Of a DNA stretch of 13,650 bases, positions 6,511-13,524 are shown piece after piece (positions within the stretch are counted from its first letter, which is position 1; every line of letters starts with the position of its first letter). The DNA lies in NCBI GenBank assembly GCA_026386995.1, contig JAPLMO010000253.1:1-13650 (forward strand). The letters are read 5' to 3'. A program made the translations under genes and the position numbers. Source of the DNA: Planctomycetota bacterium (lineage in GTDB: Bacteria > Planctomycetota > Phycisphaerae > FEN-1346). A model generated the notes under the pieces. It was not told where the DNA came from and did not search any database. It was given only the letters and a program-made list of their open reading frames with translations.

Positions 6511-9500
6511 TTACTTCGTCTCGCTCAGCCGCTCGTAGTACTTCTTAAGGTAGTCCTCGTAGCCGCGCGGCATGGGCTTTTCTAGGGCGTCGAGGACGCC
6601 CTTCTGGACCTCGTTCGGAAGGGCGGCGCTGGAGTCCTTGCGGACGCGGACCTCGCCCTTCAGGAGCATGCCCGTGCCCTTGAGGTCATCCAGCACCACG
6701 TTCTTCTGGCGCAGGGCGTTCTGGTAGCGGCCGGCCAGGAGGTCGCGCTGTACGCGCTTCATCCCCTCGATGGCCTTATCGAGAACGAACGAGTCGTAGT
6801 TCTTGACCTGTAGGGCGGCCTTGACGCCTTCGGCCTTATTGCGCAGTTGCGCCTGCTTGCCGGCCAGGGCGCCCATGCGTCGCTGGACCTCGGGCGGGAC
6901 GGGCCCTTCGAGGCCTTCCTGCCCCGCGCCAGAGATCTTGCCGCCGCCGGTCGCGCCGGTGGGGGCCTCGGGGCTGGAGTCCTTGACCTCGCCCTTGGAG
7001 TAGGCATCCGGCGAGAGGCGGGTGGGGGTGCGCCGGCCGCCCTTGCCGGTGGCCTCCTCCTCGACGAACTCGCCGGAGGACTTGCCCGTGCGGCCCTCGC
7101 CGCTGCGGCCGCCGACCTCGCTGGTGTTCGGGAGGCGGTTGCCGGTGACGCCTTTGGCGGAGTAGTTGGAGATGGGTCCGTCCATGGCGTCCCAGCCGGC
7201 GCCCTTGTCGGCGGAATCGCCGGCCTTGGCGGTGGTATCCTCGATTTCGTTGAAGAGGTCTTCCTCCTGCTCCAGGAGGTCGCCGACGAGGTCTTCCATC
7301 TGCTGCGGCAGTTCGGCGTGGGGGATTTCGGAGTCCTTCGCGTACTCCTCCTGCTTCCAGGCCTCGCGGTCGGGGGTGTCGGGGAGCCACCTTTCAAGGT
7401 TCTCGACGATCTCCTTGGCGGCTTCCATGCCGAGTTCCTCGAGCGGCACGACCACATCGGTGGCCTTCTTGGCGAGGGCGTCCTTGGCCATTTCAACGTC
7501 GGTCTTGACCTCGATGAGTTCCTTCACAAGGCTCGGGTTGGAAGCGTCGAGTTCGGGGATCTTCGAGAAGTCGGCGATGGCCTCGGTGAGGAACTTGTCC
7601 CACTGGTCCTCGATGGCCTTCAGGGCGTCAAGTTTCCGCTGGTCGGCCTCCTGAAAATCATCAACGGGCTTCTTGGCGAGGTCCTTGGAAGCCTCGATAA
7701 CCTTCTTCTGCTCGGCGACGAATTCCTTGAGTTTGTCCTTGAGGTTCTTCAGTTTGTTCACCAGGTCGGGCGGCAGGTCGGACGCATCGAGTTTCTTCGC
7801 CTCTTCCTTGACGGCATCGGCCAGTTTGCTGGTGATGTCGAGGATGCGCCTGAGGACCGCGATGATCGTGTTCTGGTCTCCCGCGAGGGTCTTGGCGAGG
7901 TCCGGCAGAGCCGCCATGCGCGACGGTTCGACGAGGTCCGCCAGGGCCTTGGCCTTGGCGATTGCCGAGGCCATCTCGTTGCTGGTCAGGACCTCGAGGG
8001 TCTCCTTGATGGCTACGGTATCGCTATCGAACACGACTTCCTTGACGACGGCCAGCGTGCCGTCGCGGACGGCCTTCTGGGCCTTCTCCAGCCCCTGGCC
8101 GCCCGAGCGGACCTCGGCCTGTTTCCTGGTGGCGGCCACGGTGGAGGTCGTCACACGGGCCTCTTCCTGCTGCTTCAGGATTTCGCGCAGGCGGTCGTAC
8201 AGGCGCGACAGGTGTGCGAGTTTCTGGTCGGCGGCGGCCTTGCGGTCCTCGGCCACGATCTTGAACTTGGCCGTCTGCGACACGTTCGGCCCGCGCGGCG
8301 AGTTGCCGCCCTGGTAGACCCGCCGGTCGTACGCCTCGGCCCAGTACATGATCGTCCGGCCCAACTTGTAGCGGCGCGAGTCGATCACCAGCGCGTGGTC
8401 GATGAGCGCCTCCTTGATGTCGGCGAACTTCTTCCACCCTGTGATAATGCGCGGCTCGGCCTCCTTGTCGGACTGGGCCAGCAGGCGGACCTCGCCGAGG
8501 CCGTAGTCGTCGCTCGCCTTCAGCCCCATCTTGACGGTCTCGCCGGGGACGGCCGCCGTGTCGCGGTTCGGGACCGTGAACTGAATGACGGGGGCCTTGT
8601 CCTCCAGCGCCGTGATGCGGTACACCGCGGCCGTGCCCTCGGGCAACTGCCCGGCCAAGTGGACCTGGTACGTGTCGTTTTGAAGGACCGTGAATGTGAA
8701 AGTCACGGAGCGGCCGTCGTCGGCCTGGCGTCCGCTGTTGAGGACCTCGCCGCGGCCGAAGGCGACGCTGCCGCCCTCGATCGGCGTCGAGACGCCGACC
8801 GTCATCTGAACGGTCGTGCCGATAAGGCAGCGGATCTCGCCGCCCACGCACTCGCCCTTCTGCGGCGCCAGGCCCGTGTATTCGGGGTACTTATAGACGA
8901 CGTCGATCCGCTCAATCAGCGGCGGCTCGCGCAGGGTCACCTCGTAGACTTCGCTCTCCGTGCCGCCCACGCTCACCATGTACGTCAGCGGCTGGAGGAC
9001 CTGCGACACGCGGTACGAGAACCGCTCCAGTTTGTCGCCCATGCACAGGAGGTCCTTGCGGGCGGCCTTCGCGGCGCCCCCCTCGGTGATCTCGATGAAC
9101 CCCTCGTGCGGTTTGCCGGTGGGATCCTTCAGGACGGCGGAGATGTCGAGCGGGTCCCCCTTGACGACCGCAACCGTCCCGGGGGACACCTTGAACTGCA
9201 CGTCGCCGACCGAAGCGACTTTCTCAAACGGCATGAGGATCTGCATGGCCGCCGACGAGAACCGCCCGAACGCCAGCACCATGAACGCCGCCAGAAGCGT
9301 TACGGCGACGGCGGAACAGAACGCCCAGCGTTTCGCCCGCCGGTCGCTGACGGCCGCCAGGAGGTCGATGTCGCGCGCCCCGGCGGCCGCCTCGGTCACC
9401 GCACGCTCAACGAGGACGGACGACCAGCGGTCGGCATCCTCCGTCAGGAGGAGCGTATTGATGAGGCTGTTGCCGAGTTCGGGAAGGCGCGTCTCCAGAA

Positions 9501-9786
9501 ACCGGGCCACTTCTTTATCGCCCGGGTCGTACCGTAGCGGCGTCAGGACGTAACGCCAGAACACATAGAGGACGGCTCCGCTGCCGAACACCAGAAGCGT
9601 CAGCCGACCCCACGTGCCGAAGCGGATGTACCCCTGGGCCATCGTGGCCGCCAGGATCGCACCGCACAGGATCGTGACGAGGATGAAGAGGCCTTCCAGC
9701 ACGAGGACCGAACGGAGGCGCGAGCGGGCCTTGTCGACGCGCGAGAGGACCTCGTAGTACGGACGGTAATTCGTGAGGGAGGTCAT
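6511..9786 (-). CDS. large membrane-anchored DUF4175-like protein with coiled-coil region
   Basis: A protein of 1091 residues of the DUF4175-like type seen in planctomycetes; its function is unknown. Three transmembrane segments are near the N terminus (about 27-50, 62-81, 154-174). Between the second and third is EVARFLETRLPELGNSLINT (92-111), typical of the family. After the third come beta-rich, Ig-like stretches (about 190-500), then long charged helices with likely coiled coils (about 510-820, many Lys/Glu/Ala). A Gly/Ser/Arg-rich linker (about 832-965) contains GRSGEGRTGKSSGEF and GGRRTPTRLSPDAYSKG. The C-terminal helices end in PRGYEDYLKKYYERLSE. Most of it would lie outside the cytoplasmic membrane. 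The start at 9786 has GGGAG seven bases upstream (9798-9794); an earlier ATG at 9828 would add 14 Ala/Gly-rich residues without a ribosome site. Related genes often sit with MoxR/BatA-type genes, but none is in this window. Confidence 0.82.
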   Translation of the reverse strand: MTSLTNYRPYYEVLSRVDKARSRLRSVLVLEGLFILVTILCGAILAATMAQGYIRFGTWGRLTLLVFGSGAVLYVFWRYVLTPLRYDPGDKEVARFLETRLPELGNSLINTLLLTEDADRWSSVLVERAVTEAAAGARDIDLLAAVSDRRAKRWAFCSAVAVTLLAAFMVLAFGRFSSAAMQILMPFEKVASVGDVQFKVSPGTVAVVKGDPLDISAVLKDPTGKPHEGFIEITEGGAAKAARKDLLCMGDKLERFSYRVSQVLQPLTYMVSVGGTESEVYEVTLREPPLIERIDVVYKYPEYTGLAPQKGECVGGEIRCLIGTTVQMTVGVSTPIEGGSVAFGRGEVLNSGRQADDGRSVTFTFTVLQNDTYQVHLAGQLPEGTAAVYRITALEDKAPVIQFTVPNRDTAAVPGETVKMGLKASDDYGLGEVRLLAQSDKEAEPRIITGWKKFADIKEALIDHALVIDSRRYKLGRTIMYWAEAYDRRVYQGGNSPRGPNVSQTAKFKIVAEDRKAAADQKLAHLSRLYDRLREILKQQEEARVTTSTVAATRKQAEVRSGGQGLEKAQKAVRDGTLAVVKEVVFDSDTVAIKETLEVLTSNEMASAIAKAKALADLVEPSRMAALPDLAKTLAGDQNTIIAVLRRILDITSKLADAVKEEAKKLDASDLPPDLVNKLKNLKDKLKEFVAEQKKVIEASKDLAKKPVDDFQEADQRKLDALKAIEDQWDKFLTEAIADFSKIPELDASNPSLVKELIEVKTDVEMAKDALAKKATDVVVPLEELGMEAAKEIVENLERWLPDTPDREAWKQEEYAKDSEIPHAELPQQMEDLVGDLLEQEEDLFNEIEDTTAKAGDSADKGAGWDAMDGPISNYSAKGVTGNRLPNTSEVGGRSGEGRTGKSSGEFVEEEATGKGGRRTPTRLSPDAYSKGEVKDSSPEAPTGATGGGKISGAGQEGLEGPVPPEVQRRMGALAGKQAQLRNKAEGVKAALQVKNYDSFVLDKAIEGMKRVQRDLLAGRYQNALRQKNVVLDDLKGTGMLLKGEVRVRKDSSAALPNEVQKGVLDALEKPMPRGYEDYLKKYYERLSETK

Positions 9787-9853
9787 CGCAACGCTCCCAG
9801 CCGCACAGCCCGCACCGCCGGACGCCAACCGACCACGCTAATCGGACAAGTCT

Positions 9854-9882
9854 ATTCTAGCCCCAATTCTCCCAGCAGGCAA
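9854..9882 (-). promoter_or_regulatory. candidate sigma70-type promoter of the DUF4175-like gene
   Basis: On the - strand TTGCCT (9882-9877) and TAGAAT (9859-9854) are 17 bases apart and match the -35 and -10 consensus at 4/6 and 5/6 positions. The -35 box starts four bases after the stop codon of the upstream L,D-transpeptidase gene. Transcription would begin near 9847 and leave a leader of about 60 bases with the GGGAG ribosome site. This supports separate expression of the large gene. It is a pattern match only, and planctomycete promoters may deviate. Confidence 0.4.
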
Positions 9883-9885
9883 ATA

Positions 9886-10812
9886 CTACGGTTTAATGGT
9901 CACCTTCGTCCCGCCCACGACCAGAAGGTCGTAGAGTTCCTCGACCTCCTTGTTGTGCATGCGAATGCAGCCTTCGGAGACGTCGCCGCCGATGGTCGCC
10001 GGGTCGATCGTCCCGTGGATGCCGTAGTGGTTGCCGATGTCGATCCAGCGGGTGCCAAGCGGATTGTCGGGCGCGCCGCCGTCGCGGTGCTCGGACTTCG
10101 GCTTGTGTTGCGGCTGGTACGGGGGGCTCACCATCTTGTTCTTGACGACAAACGTGCCTTCGGGGGTCGAGTTCGACTTGCCGATGCCGACCTTGTAGAC
10201 GCGAATGCAGATGTCGCCGAGCCACGCCTGGAGTTCGTGCCGGCCCTTGAAAACTTCGACGTTGACGGGCCCCTGAATGACTTTCAGCGATTGCCCGGCG
10301 GCGAGGCCCGGCGAGACCAGCCCGTTGAGTTTCATCACGAGTTCCTTCGGGATGAGGAACCGCTGGCCGATGCGCGTAACCGAGTCGCCCTTGGCCACCT
10401 GGTACGCCTTCGAGTACGTGTCCTCCGGCAACCGGGCACTGGAGAGTTGCATCCTATCAGCCAGGCTCGAGAGAGCCTCGCGGACGGCCTTGCCCTTGGG
10501 GCCGTCAACACCTGCCCGCAGGGCCTCGCTCAGACGCACCTGTGCCTGGGCCATCCGGCCGCTTGCGGCCAGCGCGAGGCCGTCGTCGGCAATCGCCTCG
10601 CCCGGACCGGCCGCCGCGAGCAGTGAGCCTCCCGCCGGCGTCCCGGCATTCCCGGCAACAGGCGCGGGCCCCGCAGGCGTTGGAATATCGGCCGGCGGCG
10701 GAATCAAAGGCAACTGTTCCGGCGGCCTCAGATAATTCATCGCAATGACCGTCAACGTCACCAGCGTGGCGGCTGCCACGACCACCACCATCACCCGACC
10801 CGTCGTCGTCAT
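9886..10812 (-). CDS. LysM-containing L,D-transpeptidase (YkuD family)
   Basis: This enzyme forms 3-3 crosslinks or attaches proteins to peptidoglycan through an active-site cysteine, outside the cytoplasmic membrane. The 308 residues contain an N-terminal membrane anchor or signal segment (about 7-25), a Pro/Ala-rich linker (29-70), a TPR-like helix pair (about 76-120), a LysM domain that binds glycan (137-179, YQVAKGDSV to GQSLKVI) and a YkuD domain (about 183-308). Catalytic residues are H266 in YGIHGT and C282 in GGDVSEGCIRMH. The usual S-H/R/N-G-C is S-E-G-C here. The conserved TPEGTF and NPLGTRWIDI are present. The ATG at 10812 is chosen because it opens the hydrophobic segment; AGGA lies ten bases upstream (10826-10823). 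An upstream ATG at 10866 would put 18 mostly polar residues before the anchor. It lies 86 bases after the cyclo-ligase gene, possibly co-transcribed. Confidence 0.93.
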   Translation of the reverse strand: MTTTGRVMVVVVAAATLVTLTVIAMNYLRPPEQLPLIPPPADIPTPAGPAPVAGNAGTPAGGSLLAAAGPGEAIADDGLALAASGRMAQAQVRLSEALRAGVDGPKGKAVREALSSLADRMQLSSARLPEDTYSKAYQVAKGDSVTRIGQRFLIPKELVMKLNGLVSPGLAAGQSLKVIQGPVNVEVFKGRHELQAWLGDICIRVYKVGIGKSNSTPEGTFVVKNKMVSPPYQPQHKPKSEHRDGGAPDNPLGTRWIDIGNHYGIHGTIDPATIGGDVSEGCIRMHNKEVEELYDLLVVGGTKVTIKP

Positions 10813-10898
10813 GCTACAACATTCCTTTCCTGAGTCTTCGAGCGGCCAGGGCGCATCGGCCGCCAATCTCCAAGTTAAGCCCCAGCGATAACACGATC

Positions 10899-11546
10899 TC
10901 AGGCTCGCCGGCGATTGAACTCCAGCACTTCGCCGTCCGTCACGATCCTGTCGACGGGCAGGTCGGTCTCGGTGACCGGCACTTCGTCTAAAATCTGCTC
11001 CTGAAACGCAATGACGATCCGCTCGGCCTTCAGGTCCGGCCGGGCAAGGAACCGGTCGAAAAACCCTCCGCCCTTGCCAAGGCGGTTACCAGCGCGGTCC
11101 ACGGCCTGGCACGGCATCAGGAGGACGTCGATCTCCGACACGGGGACCGCCGGCGCGTCCGGGACCTCAAGGATGCTCAGCGCCCCGGGTCGCACGTCAG
11201 GGTGCGATGCGACGCCCTCGACGTCCGCCGCCCGCAGGACCACTGCCACCATGTCGCGCTGGGTCATCGGCACTTCCGGGCCCGCGCCGACGGGCTCGAT
11301 TCGCGGGACAAGGATGCGCTTGCCCTCCTGCCAGGCCCAGCGGATGGCCGGCCACGTGTCGATCTCCGTCGGAAGCGAAAGGAAGGCCATCAGCGTCTGG
11401 GCCGCACGGACCGAGGGCAGATTCGCCAGACGCTGCGCCACCGCCACGCTGGCCGCGCGGCGATGGCTGGGCGTCAGAAGCGTCAGCGACTCCGCGACCA
11501 CGCGGCGGATTCGCGTCTTGGCATCCTGAATCGAGTTACCGGTCAT
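10899..11546 (-). CDS. 5-formyltetrahydrofolate cyclo-ligase (MTHFS)
   Basis: A cytosolic folate enzyme that converts 5-formyltetrahydrofolate to 5,10-methenyltetrahydrofolate using ATP, salvaging a storage or inhibitory folate. Its 215 residues are near the usual 180-210. Family marks are K10 near the N terminus, the FLSLPTEIDTWP segment (55-66, with E61 for folate), MPCQAVDRAGNRLGKGGG running into FFDRFL (144-167, the ATP-binding loop; the usual GYGKGYYDR is GKGGGFFDR here) and LPVDRIVTDGEVL near the C terminus. The ATG at 11546 is the first start in frame. No Shine-Dalgarno sequence precedes it, and a candidate promoter ends only about 15 bases upstream, so the transcript may be nearly leaderless. 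The 6S RNA gene that neighbours this gene in some bacteria is not evident. It is followed after 86 bases by the L,D-transpeptidase gene. Confidence 0.93.
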   Translation of the reverse strand: MTGNSIQDAKTRIRRVVAESLTLLTPSHRRAASVAVAQRLANLPSVRAAQTLMAFLSLPTEIDTWPAIRWAWQEGKRILVPRIEPVGAGPEVPMTQRDMVAVVLRAADVEGVASHPDVRPGALSILEVPDAPAVPVSEIDVLLMPCQAVDRAGNRLGKGGGFFDRFLARPDLKAERIVIAFQEQILDEVPVTETDLPVDRIVTDGEVLEFNRRRA

Positions 11547-11560
11547 GGTTATCGGCGGTG

Positions 11561-11589
11561 ACTGTACCGCCCGCGCGGCCGATTTCCAA
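11561..11589 (-). promoter_or_regulatory. candidate promoter close to the cyclo-ligase start
   Basis: On the - strand TTGGAA (11589-11584) and TACAGT (11566-11561) are 17 bases apart, each matching 4 of 6 consensus positions. Transcription would begin about 8 bases before the ATG at 11546, in agreement with the absence of a ribosome-binding sequence there. The match is weak and the placement is inference. Confidence 0.25.
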
Positions 11590-11630
11590 GTTCAAAGTTG
11601 CCGGAAAAACGGTGGCAATTACTACCGCAT

Positions 11631-11757
11631 CGCCACTTGGGCAAATCTCGCGCGGCGGGTCTCCTGACCCGCCGCGCGTAGCGGTGTTCTCGGCCGCGCC
11701 GGAGGCAATTCTTGCGCGGTGGGTCCGGAGACCCACCGCGCAAGATCACAAGTGGCG
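11631..11757. repeat. inverted doublet of palindromic repeats C (REPIN-like)
   Basis: Two long hairpins are enclosed by an outer inverted repeat, just after the stop of the zinc-site protein gene. Hairpin 1 (11649-11678) has a 13-base stem with loop TCCT. Hairpin 2 (11711-11744) has a perfect 15-base stem, CTTGCGCGGTGGGTC, with loop CGGA. The outer ends CGCCACTTG (11631-11639) and CAAGTGGCG (11749-11757) pair exactly. Hairpin 2 read on the opposite strand closely matches hairpin 1, with some stem changes that keep base pairing. There is no T-tract. The strong stems could still protect the upstream transcript's 3' end or slow read-through. The sequence differs from doublets A and B. Confidence 0.85.
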
Positions 11758-11765
11758 CTGTAGTG

Positions 11766-13325
11766 TTACAGGCCGAAGAAACTCGGGCTTCCAGGGACTT
11801 TTGGCGGCGTGGGGGTCGACGGCGTGGTAGTCGGCGGCGTGGGCGTCGTCTGCCCGTCGCCCTTATACGGGCTGGGACCGAGGGTGGGCCCGTCCGCCCA
11901 GGCAAACGGCTGAACGAAAAGCGGCTGATGGCTGCCGATCGTCACGCGCCCCATCACCAGGCCGGCGACGATGATCCACTTGCCTTCGTCCAGGCGCCCG
12001 CCGCGCACCTCGGCCACGGCGGCCAGGCGGTCCCCCTTCGCCGCCAGCATCGGGTGGGCATGCAGTGGCGCCAGGATCAGGTACTTGCCGTCGGGCCCCT
12101 CGACCGAGTCGCGGACCTCGACGTACGCCACCACGCCGCGAGGGTCGATTGCGCCGGCTTTCCCCAGGTCCGTCTTGATCTCCTGCACGAGGTCGTCGCG
12201 GTAGGCCCTGCCGACCTTGGCGATCGCCCTGAGGACATCGAGTCCGTTTGAGAACACCATGTCGCGCACTTTCGGGTCCACGCCGCCGGCCGAGGCCAGC
12301 CACGTGCCCGCTTCGGCCATCCTGGCGAATTGGGCGTAGAGCCCATCGGGGAACAACACCCCTTCGCCCCGGCAGGATGGGCAGGTCTTACTTTCATCTT
12401 TGTATGTATTGTGTCGCATTCCGCCGGTGACCCTGCTTTCGATGAGTTTGCGGACCGTAACGGTCCCCTTGCCATTGCAGTTGGAACATACACTGCGGCG
12501 CTTGATAGCCCGGACCGCCTGCGCAAAGTCGGCCGCCGCAACGGGCTTGCCCGGAACCGGAAGGACCGCCACGGGCCACAGGGGCTTGGGCAACTCGGCC
12601 AGGGGTTTCAGTTGCCTGTCCGACGCAACGAGGGCCTCGCGCAGCGCCGCCGCCGGCACGGCCAGCGGCTTGTCGGCCCCGGCGATGCGCAGAAGCACGC
12701 CGACCACGTTACCGCTCCGGTCCAGAACGGGCGCCCCGGAGGCCTCGTCGGGGTTGATGGTACTGAAGTTCAGGAACGAAACGGCCTGTTTCGGCGGATC
12801 GCTTTTCAGGCGCGCCGCCAAGTCCGCCGACGATGTCGCGTGAGAGAACTTGCCGATGATAATGTCCGGCTTGTCGGGGTCCTGGCCCCAGGTATGCCCG
12901 ACGACGACAACCTCGCCGGGCACTTCCGCCTCGGACGCCGCGGAAAACGCCAGGCCCGAAAGCCCCGCGGGAACGCCGTCCACCTTGATGGCCACCAAGC
13001 CGGTCGAAGGGTCGGCCATGGCAAACTGTGTGGCCGTCGCCTTCGAGCCGTCACGGAATTGCAGCCTCGCCTGTTTGACGTCCGGCCGCGCCAGCGAGGC
13101 CAGGTCCGTTACGACAAAGCGGCCCTCGCCCAGAAGAAAGCCCGAAGCGTAGGCCAGCGGCACACCCAGCGCGTTCTCGGCGGTCACGAGGCACACCCGC
13201 GCCTCCGCCGCATCGCGGACTGCGGCCATGTCCGGCGTCTCCGCCGCCACAAGAGTCCCCGTTGCCACCAGCAGCCCGGATATGACCAGTTCCGCCACCA
13301 GGATCAAAGCCCGTCTACGTCTCAT
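11766..13325 (-). CDS. exported trypsin-fold pseudoprotease with DnaJ-type zinc site
   Basis: A 519-residue protein with a positively charged N terminus and a signal or anchor segment (MRRRR, hydrophobic 6-28). Residues about 40-230 resemble the HtrA/DegP-type trypsin fold, but the triad is degenerate. The block usually reading VVTNxHV is VVTDLASL (71-78, His position Ala76). DPxTDLAVLKV is DPSTGLVAIKV (105-115, Asp to Gly109). Only the serine block survives, as INPDEASGAPV with S196. Residues 280-322 hold two CxxCxGxG motifs (C280/C283 and C315/C318) as in the DnaJ zinc domain, enough for one zinc ion. The rest is an alpha/beta region (about 323-480) and a Pro/Thr-rich tail. The ATG at 13325 is preferred: AGAGG (13335-13331) lies five bases upstream. 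A GTG at 13331 would overlap that site. A non-proteolytic, substrate-binding role outside the cytoplasmic membrane is inference. It is first in the - strand gene series. Confidence 0.8.
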   Translation of the reverse strand: MRRRRALILVAELVISGLLVATGTLVAAETPDMAAVRDAAEARVCLVTAENALGVPLAYASGFLLGEGRFVVTDLASLARPDVKQARLQFRDGSKATATQFAMADPSTGLVAIKVDGVPAGLSGLAFSAASEAEVPGEVVVVGHTWGQDPDKPDIIIGKFSHATSSADLAARLKSDPPKQAVSFLNFSTINPDEASGAPVLDRSGNVVGVLLRIAGADKPLAVPAAALREALVASDRQLKPLAELPKPLWPVAVLPVPGKPVAAADFAQAVRAIKRRSVCSNCNGKGTVTVRKLIESRVTGGMRHNTYKDESKTCPSCRGEGVLFPDGLYAQFARMAEAGTWLASAGGVDPKVRDMVFSNGLDVLRAIAKVGRAYRDDLVQEIKTDLGKAGAIDPRGVVAYVEVRDSVEGPDGKYLILAPLHAHPMLAAKGDRLAAVAEVRGGRLDEGKWIIVAGLVMGRVTIGSHQPLFVQPFAWADGPTLGPSPYKGDGQTTPTPPTTTPSTPTPPKVPGSPSFFGL

Positions 13326-13423
13326 CCTCACCTCTGCAAAGGCCCGAAAACAACAGTTCAGCCGGCGACCTCCATGCCTGTGCCCCCACCGGCTGCCGTT
13401 TGCCGCCCAATTGTACCAACACG

Positions 13424-13453
13424 ATTATAGAACTGGCCTTTCGCAGGTTTTGA
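13424..13453 (-). promoter_or_regulatory. candidate promoter of the pseudoprotease gene
   Basis: A perfect TATAAT lies on the - strand at 13429-13424, rare in this GC-rich sequence. The corresponding -35 region is poor (TCAAAA at 13453-13448, spacing 18). The leader would be about 90 bases. Between here and the ATG at 13325 I see no gene or strong structure. Confidence 0.3.
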
Positions 13454-13524
13454 GTGTACCGGGGGTTGAGGTGGAGTGCAAGTCGAGGAAGGAAGGATGC
13501 CGAGTGCCAAGTGTCAAGGCCCAT

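Noticed and set aside
6847..9537. Open frame of about 896 codons on the + strand opposite the DUF4175-like gene
   Set aside because: It mirrors the codon structure of a well-supported gene on the - strand, has a Leu/Gly/Arg/Val-rich composition and no domain. It is a GC-rich shadow frame.
5544..11757. Palindrome doublets as a CRISPR array or as Rho-independent terminators
   Set aside because: There is no regular repeat-spacer series and no cas gene, and none of the stems is followed by a T-tract.
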